Part shown: one piece after another, positions 1 to 12,800 of the stretch
Layout: each line of letters starts with the position of its first letter
Numbering within the stretch: the stretch's first letter is position 1
Assembly (NCBI GenBank): GCA_947623455.1
Contig: OX392543.1
Span: 17,110,757-17,174,756 of the forward strand
Length of the DNA stretch: 64,000 nt
Source: Mimachlamys varia
Taxonomy: Eukaryota > Mollusca > Bivalvia > Pectinida > Pectinidae
Direction of reading: 5' to 3'
The notes under the pieces: generated by a model
Told to the model about the DNA's origin: nothing
Databases searched by the model: none
What the model saw: the letters and a program-made list of their open reading frames with translations, nothing else
Program-made: the position numbers and the translations under genes

Positions 1-532
1 TTCAGAGAAATTATTTTTGGTAGGTTACCAATGACACATGCAGGCAACACTAGGCACTTGGTAGGCACATGCATAACATGCTGGAACAGAAGACATTGCC
101 TTAAGTCTTTTATAAGCTTGACTAGAGCCGAAATTAACATAAGCTAGCATTTTATACTAATAGCAAATAAGCAACAATGAGAATTAAATAAAAGCAGATT
201 AATCTATTATTCGTAAATAAGCATACACTCAAGCTTCAAGACTTTGATCAGAGCAATTTGCAAGGAACCAACGATGGAAAAATACTTTTTTATCAGCTCA
301 TATGATCAAAATCTATAAAACTGTTTAAAAGTAAATGTCCTTGACGATCAACTTTTTTGGCCATTATCATGTTGTCATTACATATTATCAACCTGCAATG
401 GTATTTTCAATTCCCACTACCAGTACTACAGATTTATAATTTCTTAGTTTTGGCCTTACACCTTATCATCGAAAATTTCGATCTAATATCAAGGACATTT
501 ACTGTTTCCTGAGAATAAAGAGTTCGACTTAC

Positions 533-838
533 CGTACATCCTCTTAGGTGTAACAGCAGAGGTGGATTCGAGAGGCGCACTTCTTCCGTAGCGGTTTTCA
601 GCGGTGACCCGGAAGTAGTAATCATGACCTTCCATCAGACCCGGGATGTTGACAATGTTTACGTCAGACGCTAGGCGCGTGACATTGACGTAAGATTGCC
701 TACTTCCCTCGCGTTTCTCAACAATATAGCCAGTCAGGGGAGAGCCTCCATCTGATTTGGGTGGTCTCCACTCGAGGGACACGCTATCACGTGTCACTGT
801 TAAGGCTTTGATTGGACCAACGGGGGCTGAAGGTGGAC
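533..838 (-). CDS. Exon 78: Fn3 ladder F41 (position b by order), last exon in the window
   Basis: 306 bases, phase 1/1. GPPSAPVGPIKALTVTRDS, LEWRPPKSDGGSPLTGYIV, YYFRVTAENRYGRSAPLES, ends VTPKRMYG, donor TACG|GTAAGT. The gene continues to the left of the window. Positions 1-532 hold intron only: AT-rich, nothing recognised. Confidence 0.92.
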
Positions 839-3800
839 CTGTATTGACCAATGAAAATGTCTCTGTTAAATATGCTGTCTATTGTCAGATTTTAAGGGTA
901 AATTGGCATAACATAATCTTCGTAACAATGGCTATAATAAAAAAAAATTCAGTACAATGTAGCAATTGTTACTTTTTCATAACATTTGTCTTTTTTAACA
1001 CAGAAAAATTTAATGCAGATCATCCCAATTTCAATTTAAATTAATACAGATTTTTGATGAAATACAAACTAGACCGATATTTTGATATCAGTATCATTTA
1101 AAACAAACTTATTTCACTTACCAAATTTACTCTTTGGTTTAACAGCGCTGTCAGACTCGAGGGGCGGGCTGAGACCAGCCTCGTTCTCGGCCACCACTCG
1201 GAAATAGTACTCCACATTCTCGATGAGATTTGACACGTCCAGTGAGAGTTGGTCTGGTGGACAACGGCCCACACGCAGCCATTTTGGACGACGGGCCTCG
1301 CTCTTCTCTACCATGTAGGCGGAGATTCGTGATCCTCCATCCCTCTCTGGTGGTCGCCATGACAATCGTACGTGGTCCTCGGTGATGTCTGATACATCCA
1401 AAGGTCCACGGGGAGCAGATGGTTTTTCTGACAAAATCAACGGAAAACATCATCATTTACATTGTCAAAAATATCACTTTCTCTTATATGAATTAATATG
1501 TAATGAAAGTTCCTCCAGAGAAAATACATATGACTGGCTTTGATTTGATAATGTAATATCCCTGGTACTGCATTTGCAATTCAGGTAATGATAAGACTGA
1601 GTGAACAATTCAATTTGAAGAAAATAAAATTACTGAGAAAAGAAACAAGTATGCCGAAGCCACAACTAAGACACAACTACAGAAAAACAAGTTTTGAAAA
1701 TAATCATAATCCAACAGTTAATTCAACTGCACATTCTACTGTTGTTTCTCTGTCTGTTATATTATCCACTCACCTATTGTCTTCTTGGGGCTGACGGCAG
1801 TGTCAAGCTCTCTTGGCTCTCCCAGACCTACAGCGTTCTTGGCACGGACACGGAATCCATAACTGTAATCGTCAATGAGGTTACGGATGGTCAGCGAGTG
1901 AACATGGCTCTCGACCTCTTTCACACGCTGCCATTGGCCAGATTTTCCGTCCCTCTGTTCGATCAGGTAACCAGTGATCATAGCTCCACCATCGTAGCGT
2001 GGACGTTTCCAACGAAGAGTGGCAGAGTTGTGGCTCACTGTTGATACATCTAGGTTTTCTGGGGGCCCAGGTGTTTCTAAAGAACAATGAAATGAGGAAT
2101 TAAATTCTGCATCAAAATTAAAAACATTTGAAGACACCGTATTTAAAACAAATACTTGGCAATTCATCTATATAGTTTCATATTTCATTCATTTCTACTC
2201 ACCAACTATAGTTAAATGTGAAAAGTTCACTGTATATTGACTTTCGAGATATCAATGACCCCCAATGAAACAGGGAATACTATTGTAACAAGGAACATAC
2301 TATTTTCATTTCTGTAATAATTACCATAAATTTATTAAATGCCTACACTCAAAATTGAAGCCCAAAAACAAAGGCTGTACCTTGCCTTCCCTTCCCCCAT
2401 AAGATATATTATTGTTAAACAATGTATATCATATATCGAACATAGTCCCTGGGACCAACACATAACCTTTAATTATATTGTGATGGGCTTATTCCAGCTC
2501 AAGGGGTTAATGCATTACTATCGATTTCCAAGTCTGTAAAGTTCTAGACAGCTAGTTGTCTGCCCTTGTTATCTTACCTTGAGCACGTTCTGGTGTAATA
2601 GCCTTGTCTAATACAGCTGGTTCACTAAGTCCTTCGGAGTTCTCGGCAAAGACGCGGAAGATGTAGCTACGTCCCTCCAGGAGATTCTTGACAGTGAAGC
2701 CGAATGTTTTCGGCGACACACTGTCGACTCTCACCCACTGGGCACGTCCCGGTTCACGTTTCTCCACACAATAACGTGTGATGGGGGCACCACCGTTACT
2801 GTCAGGGGCAGACCACTCTAGGGTGACACTGTCATCCTTCTTATCAGTGACTTGGAAGTTTTTAGGCTTCGATGGTACTTCTACAACACAGATTTATAGG
2901 GTACTTTTAAAGATCTACTGGTCGATTGTACTTCAAAACATTCAGCTACTTTGGATTTTATTTGCATAGAAAAATTAGCAATAAAAGCAAAACTGAATCA
3001 AAACTTTAATCAAAATCTTTCTTATTCTGGTTGTGTCGCAGCTGATTTTAATCAAGACATTCCTATCATCAACAAATACAGCACAATGCAATATAACCTT
3101 TACAATAGATAAATGATTTAAGAATAAATTTGGTGTAAGACTTTTCTGTTTATGAATTTATAAATCCGCAACACAATTGCATACTGACCTACGGCGCTGA
3201 CAGCCTTAACGGGGCTCCTGAGTTCAGCAGGGGCTCCAACTCCAACCTTGTTCTCGGCATACACACGGAAGTTGTAATCGTGGCCCTTGATAAGACCACT
3301 GACTGTACACTCTGTAACATCCGCAGGCAGTTTGGTCGCGCGGGACCAGCCTCCCCATTGGCAGTCCAGTTTGTCAACAATGTAACCAGTCAACGGACTG
3401 TTGCCGTCCTCTGTTGGTGGTTGCCATGACAATGTCATTGATTCCTTGGTAATGTCTGAGACTTTGAGGCCTCTTGGAGCTCCAGGAACCTCTGTGAAAA
3501 TTAAGATAAAACTGGATTAGAAAAAACTTCTTACATAAATTTATAATAACACTGAACACTATTTTCGAAAGTATGAAAAAGAAAAGCAAAGCGACAAAAT
3601 AAAAGAAAGAAAGTATTTACCGGCAGGCCTAGATGGAGTAATAGTTTCGTCCAGCTCATTTGGTTTTCCAAGGCCAACATCATTTTCGGCACAAATGCGG
3701 AACTCATATGCAACACCCTCTTCAAGTCCAGTGATGGCCTTCTGAAGGGTGCGGGCAGGAACCTCAGCAACGGTTGCCCAACTTCCTGTGCGCATGTTCA

Positions 3801-6800
3801 GGGCCTGAATGATGTAGCGTTTGATCGGGGATCCTCCATCGTCAGTTGGTTCTTTCCACGTCAGAGTTACGGAGTCTGGTGTCACATTACTAGCACGGAT
3901 CTTACCAGCAGGTGGTCCTGGTTTTACTAAAGAGGGAATAAAGGGGAGAGAACTCTACCTTACTTACATAAATCAATGATTTGATAAACATTCCTAATTC
4001 AAATAGAGAACATAACTGCCTCAGATCATCAATTTGGTTAATTCAAAAATTATGTCGGATAAACCAAGTGAAACTTTTTTTTTCAACTTTCTAAAATTCC
4101 AAAATCAAATACACTGGTTATATTATATGGTTCTTTTTATGTAGACTGGAAATGGAAATCATCTAACAAAATGTGTAAGATGAACCTATAAGGAAATGTT
4201 TTTTTGCTTTTAATTTTCAAATATTTTATCTGTTATCTTACCTGCTTGTTTTCTAGGAGTGACGGCATCAGACTCAATTGGTTCGCTGAGTCCTTCCTCG
4301 TTTTCGGCCATCACACGGAAGAAGTATTCTGTGCCTTCCCGTAGACCACTGACTGAGATGGAGGTAGAGCGTGTCGAGTCAACCTTAGACCAATTGAATC
4401 GCCATCCCTCGCGTCGTTCTACAACGTAGCGTTTGATTGGCTTGCCTCCGTCAGATTGTGATGGTTTCCAGGTTAGGGTAGCCGAGTTTGTGGTCACGTT
4501 TGAGATGTTCAACGGCCCAATAGGGGCGGATGGTACACCTGTTAAGTACAAATTTGTATATCATTCCCAGTCAAAGTAAAATCACCCATAATCATGCTAG
4601 GGAGAAGCACCTGTATTTAAGTATATCATGGGTGTTGGGGTTAAAACCAGATCTGCTTAGTTTTCTTCATTTTATTACTGTATTAAATCTCTTTAAATAT
4701 CAGAGGGGTGGAGGGGTTTCTGAAAAAGCGCCCCCCACCCCCTACTTCCACATGGTTATTTCTCGAACACTAATTTTAAAATGAGATATGCCGATGTGGA
4801 ATTCACATAAAATACTGATTCAATACATTTCACTTAATATCATACTGCTACATGTAATTTTTCTTGGTGCCAGGTTTTCCTGCGATCAATTCTTTTATTA
4901 TCACTTGTTTCTATGTCAATTTAATGTGGAGGAATATCATTAAGCAATGCAGCCTCGGCAAGAAAGAAGACGCGGGACTTACTGTATTGACTCTTAGGTG
5001 TAAATTGTTCGTCACTCTCCAATGGTGCCGAGCTTCCAACCTTGTTCTCAGCCTTCACTCTGACTAAGTAACCTGTCTTTTCGTCCAGTCCGGTCATCTT
5101 GTAGGTGGTGTTGTTTCCACGGACACGGTCTACAAAGGACCAGCTGGACTTCCAGCTTTCCTTCCTCTCGACAGCGTAGTGTGTGATCGGAGAGCCTCCG
5201 TCAGACAGACTGTGGTTCCAAGAGATGCTTGCGGAACCCTTCTGGATGCTGGAAATCTCCAGTGGACCTTCCGGAGCAGATGGGACGGCTGAAAAAATAA
5301 AAAGTTCAGAATTTCATTTCTGAAACTAGAAAAGTCTGTGAGACATAAATGTGCCCACCCCCATATCAAATTAGTTCTTCATGCTTATTATGTATGCAAA
5401 GTTTGATGACAATCAATGCTCAAATATATATATCAACTTAGAGAAAGTGAACGGTAATGAATCAAACAGAACACACATTTCTTTGAATTTTAAAATCATA
5501 AAATAGATATTGACAAAGTTTGTGCCAATAAATAGACAGTAAAACATCATTATACATGTGTACTGTCATTTTTTGTCCAGTACTTTTTTGCTTAACCCAT
5601 TCACCCCTGAAGACTCGTTTGAATTCTTCCAATGTAAAAGTTGGAATAGTCCATTATAAAATTTCAGGGGTGAATGAGTAAACGAGAAATGAGATCCCAA
5701 TTTTTATAAGGTCATCGTTATAGTCACTGAGTAAACGAGAAATGAGATCCCAATTTTTATAAAGTTATTGTTAAGCTCACCTAGTAAACGAGAAATGAGA
5801 TCCCAATTTTTATAAGGTCATCGTTACACTCACCGAGTAAACGAGAAATGAGATCCCAATTTTTATAAGGTCATCGTTACACTCACCGAGTAAACGAGAA
5901 ATGAGATCCCAATTTTTATAAAGTTATTGTTAAGCTCACCGAGTAAACGAGAAATGAGATCCCAATTTTTATAAGGTTATTATTAAACTCACTGATGGCC
6001 TGTTTTGGTGAGGTAGGTCTGGTGACACCCTTCTCTCCGACACCAACAGAATTTTCTGCGGCCACGCCAAACACGTATTTCTCCTTATGGTTGAGCTTGG
6101 TAGCATTGTAGTGACCTCTGTAGGGTTCAACTGTCGCCAGTTCCCTCCAGGTCTCTTCAACCTTCACGTACACGCGGTACTGCTTGATACGTGCTCCACC
6201 GTCACTGGCAGGCTGGGTCCAGTCGACACCTATCTCACCTTCTCCCACCTTCCCGACGTTTACATTTGGAACACCAGGTGGTGCTGTAATGAGGTCAGGT
6301 TGAATTTGATAAAATTCACACACACACACACAAAAAATGTCATCAACTGATAAAAAAAAATTTTCACACACCACAATGGCATAGTGTGTTATTTGAGTTT
6401 CACCTTCTTTACCGCTACAGCAAGTAAGTTCGAAATTTTCTTTTTCAGTATTTTTCACTGAAAATGGGAAACTAAACTAAACACGAAAGTTTGCAATCAA
6501 CTGAAAACAAAATCGTTGAAAGAAAATGTCCCTTCTTCAGAAAGATTTTGAAACAAAATCAACCAAAAAAGGTTTACTTAACCTCATAATTACTATATCC
6601 ACAAGTTTCTGATACTTTGAAGAGATCAAGAACTGTTGTAATAGAGATTTTATATTTCTAAAGACCAGTTGGTCTTTAATTACTTTTTCATAAAAGGTCA
6701 CAAACAATGATGAATTGAACTACAGAGACGGCATGCTACTTACACAGAATTTTCTTTGGTTTGACTCCGTTGGGCCCTTCAAGTGGAGGACTTTCACCCT

Positions 6801-9800
6801 CGGCATTGACGGCACGGATCCTGAAGTAGTATTCGTTATCGACGACCAAGTTGGGTACGGTGAATTTATTGACCCCTGGTTCGACTTGTCCTGCCTTGCC
6901 CCACATAGAGCGGCGGACTTCACGCACCTCGATGGTGTAGTGTGTAATTGGAGTTCCGCCATCTTTCTCTGACGGTCTCCACGCGAGGTCGACAGAGTTG
7001 GCGGTGACGTTGGATGTTTGGAGTGGACCTACTGGTGCAGAAGGCTTGTCTGAAAAGTAAAGATTTACATGAACGACATAACTGCATATAGTTTGGAAAG
7101 TAAGAAACATTTTATTAAATTCAACTGTCTTTTGTTCAATTTTTAAAGTTATATTTTGAATATCTTGTCTGAGAAATTGAAAAGCTTATATTTTTTATAA
7201 AAGTATACTTAGTGAATGTAATGTAAGGGAAAAAAAGTACAAAATTTACAAAAATAAAAAATCACCTATTTTTTTAATATCTCGTTATCTTATAGCTGTG
7301 CTTACCATATGGACTCTTCACAATGATGGGTTTCGGAGTTTCCAGGGGAAGTCCCTGTCCGACCTTATTCACTGCAGACACCCTAAAGAAGAACTCTGAC
7401 CCTTCGGTCAATTTCTTGATTAAGATATCTGTGTTGGCGGTACGGTCAACGAACGTCCACACCGACCTCATCAGGTCGCGGCGCTCGATGACATAGCTGG
7501 TGATCGGAGATCCTCCGTCGTATTCTGGTTCGTGCCATTCTAGGCTGATGGTGTCATGTGACAATGCCTTAGCAACAATCGGCTCTGTAGGTGGTCCAGG
7601 AACGCCTGTACAAATAAACATTGGTTACTGTGGTTACACAAATGAATATTTAAATATCTGAAATTCAGTTAAGTTTTCACTATTCTAGGTATCCAAGCTG
7701 TGCACTACCAGATTGTAACACAGTTGTCCCAAACTTATGCTTTCTCAATGATACTTACGTAGCTCCTTGGTTGGGGTGATGCGGTCCGACTCCAAATATT
7801 TGCCAGCTCCCACACGGTTGATTGCACAAACTCGGAACTTGTATGTTTTGCCGGTTGTGAGGCGTTTGACCTGTAGGGATGTTTTTCGGGCCTCGGTCGT
7901 GTCCACTTCTGTCCATGGCATGTCCAGTGACCAACTCTCCACCTTGTACGATGTGACTGGGGCGCCGCCGTCATTCATCGGCGCCAACCATGACAAGGTC
8001 ACGCTCGTCTCGTCAAGGTCACTGTGACGGAGGGGACCCTTAGGCTCGTCCGGCACAGCTGTAAATTGGTATGTAAAAAACATTTAAAGCCTCTTGCTTC
8101 ATAAATTGAGGGGAAGATAGCATATTTTCAAAATTTGGAGGATATTACTCACTTTTATTTAATATTGGGAAAATAAAGCTCTCTTTGTTAAGAGAAGCAG
8201 TTTATTTTCAACTGTAAAACGAGGCATGAAATCACTGTAATAAAAGCCCTGAACTCATTAACCCCTAAGACACATTTAAACTTTACCGATTCAATAATTT
8301 GTTTGATTGTTTGGGCTTAACAGCTCATAAATAATTAAGGTCATTTTGGGCCAAGGGAGTTTTTCTAATTCAAAAGTTGGAATAGTTTATTATAGAATTT
8401 CAGGGTTGAATGGGTTAAAAGATTCTTTATTATCGATATTTTAACGCAAACTCACTGGCTTCTGGCGAGAGAACGATTGGCTGAGTGGTCTCCACAAAAG
8501 GACCTTGACCTTCGTCATTTGAAGCAGACACGCGGAAGTAGTATTCCATATTTATACGGAGATTTAAGATGCTACAGGAAGTGGATTTCTCTGTGCATTC
8601 CTTTTGCCATGATCCGTATTTCTTCTCGCGACGTTCCACCTGATAGCTCTTGATCGGCAGTCCGCCGTTGTCATCGGGCTCGAGCCAGCAAAGTCTGACC
8701 GATGATGATTTCACGTCGGTCACTTCAAGATTTCTTGGAGCAGATGGTGGTTCTAGAAAAAATAAAAGAACTTTGCAAAATTTCCAAAGAATGCTTGATA
8801 CAAAATGATGCTAAAAACCGGTTGCATTTAAAATAGGATTTATTGTCAATTTGAAAGCCATAAGAGTTTAATTCTGAACTTGAAACCTGGATAATTCTTT
8901 AAAAAATGAAGAGGAATTTTATAAAGACTTATCAACAACTTACTGTACTGGCTCTTTGGTTTGATGGAGGAATCGCCCTCGAGAGGTTTAGAGTTGCCTG
9001 CCTTGTTGACAGCTATGATTTGAACATGGTATTCTTGTCCCTCGCGCAGGTTTGTGAGGGTGTGCATGAGCATGTTGCTCTCGACCTCGGCCACGCGCGT
9101 CCAGGACATTCTCCAGCCTTCACGCATTTCAACTATGTATCCGGTGATCGGGGAGCCACCGTCTGATCTACTTGGTTGCCAGGCAATAGTGGCAGATGAT
9201 TTTGTGATGTCACTTACTACGATCGGGCCAACTGGTGGTGAGGGTGGACCTGAAATTGGGAAAAAATTGTTCCTATATAACTAAAATATCATTCAACCAT
9301 AAGAAAACAACGGTGAAAAGATACATGAATAAAAAAAATTGTTTTTCCGGCAAATTTAATCAGTAATTTTATTCACCGATCGGTTTGGCGATGGTTGTGC
9401 CTTTAGTTGTGGCAGCCTTCTCGCTCACTCCGATGTCGTTTTCCGCCTCGACAGCGAAAAAGTAGGTCTCCTCCATCATCAGGTTGTTGATGGTCGTGAT
9501 TGTAGAGAAGCGATCGACAGATGTAAGCTTTCTCCAGTTTGGTGACTTCTCCGTTTTCTGGTAGATTTGGTAACGAGTGATGCGTGATCCTCCGTCACTG
9601 ACTGGTGCACTCCACTCAAGCGTGGCTGATGATTTTACTGTGTCTGTTACTCTCACATTCTCAGGGCAGGAAGGAACGTCTGAGAAGAACGAAAACAGCA
9701 AAAAATTAGTTACAAGGACATGTTCTTGTTGAAATATCTGACAGCGATGAACTTCCCAACTTAAGTTTAAACTACTCTGGCTTAAATGATTATGTTTTCA

Positions 9801-12800
9801 AGGGGTAAAAAAAGAAAATCAAAATTTTCATAAACTTACTTTAAAATCTACACGTAATATTATTCACTTATAGCGATTGAATATTTAACTTTTCAAGAAA
9901 AACTGATTGAAATTAAAACTATGTCAGGTTTAGTTTTTATCTAACAATTTCAATGTCACACCAAATATCTAGAAACATCGAAGTACTTACTGAGTTTCTT
10001 TGATGGCTTAGCAGTTTCCGTAGAGGTCAGTGGTGGGCCTTGGCCTACCGAGTTGACTGCGCTGACCCTGAATGCATACTCGTAACCAATCTGCAGGCCT
10101 CGGACCATTTGATGGAGTACGTCCGGTTTGACCTCAGCAGACTTAGTCCAGTAGGTACGCTTGACATCGCGATACTCTACAACGTAGGCAGTCAAAGGCT
10201 TGCCTCCGTCACTGGTTGGTGGTTGCCAGGAAACCTCAGCTGAGGAGTCGTTTACGCTTCCAATCTTCATCGGACCCTCGGGTGCCGAAGGCAGGCCTAT
10301 AAATAGGGTTGACAGATATTTAACACTCTGTATAAATGGCGAGTACTTTTTTAAAATTCAGAACTTATTTAATGGGACTACATGAATGAAATTACGTAGA
10401 TAATGACTCCCTGATTATCAATCATTCAAATGACTAAGACTTACCGTATGGGCTCTTGATAAGGATTGGTTCATCGAGTGTGAGAGGCTCACTGACTCCA
10501 TGTTTGTTTTCGGCGAAGACGCGGAACAGATACTCGGAGTTAAGGGAGAGGTTCTGAGCACAGTATGTTGTGATGTTGGCATTGGTCTTGTCAATGCTCT
10601 TCCACATGACACGAGACTTTTCCTTCATCTCGATGACGTAATTCTTCAGTGGTGATCCTCCGTCGTCGAGAGGTGGACGCCATTCAATGGTGGCAGAGTT
10701 CAGTGAGATGTCATACACAGCCATAGGTCCCTCAGGTTTGGACGGTGGACCTGGAATTAGATATCAGTAAATAAAAAGGTTCAAGTTTATCTGTTAAAGA
10801 ATATCAAAACAGTTTTTACAGACATCAAATTTTAGCTCAATCAGTGTTAGATGGCATAAAACTTTGAACTTTGAACTAATTCCCCCCTGAAGACACATTT
10901 GGACTTTTCCAATTCAAAGCTTGGAAAAGTTCAAAAAAAATTTTCAGGGATGAATGAGTACAACTGACCTCAAATATTAGCTTAATCTGTGTCAAGTAGC
11001 ATAAATAACAAAAAATAATTTTTGGATATTTCATGCCGTTTCTTACCAGTTGGTCGGCGGGGCGTGAAGTATTCGGAGTCCAGAGGCTTGCTGGGTCCGA
11101 CCTTGTTCACTGCCATGACTCTGAACATATACTGTTGTCCCTCCTTGAGTTTCGTTACGCGATAATCCTTTCTATATTTATCCACAGTGTCCACATCTGT
11201 CCAGGTGTTACCGTCCTCGGACATTTGGATTTGATAAGACGTGATCGGACTTCCGCCGTCATCCTTAGATGGATTCCAGTTCAAGGTCACACCATCCGTT
11301 TTCTCATCGGAGAATCGGATCGGACCTACAGGGGCTGCTGGTGAGCCTGTATTCGGGGAAAATGAGAAAATGTCAGTAAGTTTCTTATTTCATATATGTA
11401 ACAATTTATGATTATCGGAATATTGCAAATACTAAATGATAAAATGCTAGAAGCCTCTCTTTGTCAAAGAATTTAAAATCAATTTATTTTTCATATTTTC
11501 GACACTAAGCAATTTTTAACAAATGTATCTGTCAAAATAAAATAATTTCTCAACAGTTTAAAAAATGTTTTATGAAATTTACTACCAGATGCAAACATAC
11601 ACATATTTAAGTTAGTACGACTCACAACAAATATTATTAAAAAAAATAAAATAAATTTTAACGATCATGAAGTTGTTAATGACAGCAAATTAGAAGCTAC
11701 GACATGTTGCGTTATTAACAGAGTAGGAATCTTGTCAGAGCTTCGCTGTTCGGACCTGCAGGTTTAAATGGAATGACAGCTTCCGTCGATTCCAGCGGTT
11801 CACTAAGCCCCTCTTCGTTGATGGCGAAGATGCGGAAGAGGTACTCGTTGCCTTCGAGAAGATTCTGTACACAGTAGGTGGTGATGTGAGGGCGTATTTC
11901 ATCCACATATACCCACACTGTGCGACGTCGGTCCCGACGCTCCAACTTATACCCACTGAGCGTCAGACCGCCCAGGTCCCTGGGAGGAGACCAGTTCAGT
12001 ACGACTGACGTCTGTTTGATTTCCGATACAACCAGATCTCTCGGGGGTGTAGGCTTGGCTGGAAATTTGAAAGCGCTGGCTTGTTAGTAATTAAATCGAA
12101 AGCAGCAGTTATTTTTTATTAATATAATTTTAAAATATTATAGCTGCACTCTGCTGTAGCCCTCAAAGGTGATTTTAGTTATTAATGTCAGTAGCTAGCC
12201 AACAAAACCACAGGAGATATCAGATCACTGATAGACAAATATTGGGATTTGTATTCTGTATACAAGAGTTGTCTCCCATTTTTGTATGGATTATCATATA
12301 TCAGTATCACTGCGAAGTCACTAGTTTGCCAAGGAAACAGCCCTCATATTTACATCAATTTCCTAGCAAAATAATGACAACACAATGAAAATGATGCATA
12401 TAATCTACCTAAAAGGGAAATAACTCTTTACGTAAATACCCAATATTACATAACTAATCGATAAATATATTCTAATTGCATTGTCACCAGCTAATATTAA
12501 AATTGTACAGTGATCTGATATGCTATATATCCTATAAATAAGCTTCTTGGATAATTTTTCTTTTCTTTTTTACTTTTTAACTATTCATTCCCCCCCCCCC
12601 CCCCCCCCCCCCCCAAAATACCCAAGATCTTTTATTATCGTAATTTATTTGTCCTCATTCATACTCTTATCAATATTTCTCCTTATCTAGTATTAACATT
12701 AAGAAAGTTTGGAAAAACAAAATGGCTGCCAAGTCGCCATCTTGAATTTTACCCAAGAATATTTATCCAAGAAGCATCAAGACCTAAACTGTAGCTAGCA

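Noticed and set aside
2339..2539. Open frame of about 66 codons on the plus strand
   Set aside because: Lies in an intron, has AT-rich composition, no domain character and no splice support; the same applies to other short plus-strand frames such as 4530-4784, 26075-26326 and 31670-31984.
11715..11755. Extension of exon 60 into PNSEALTRFLLC as a real C-terminus
   Set aside because: The next Fn3 exons continue in matching phase and the ladder order is kept, so an intron is more likely than a stop here.
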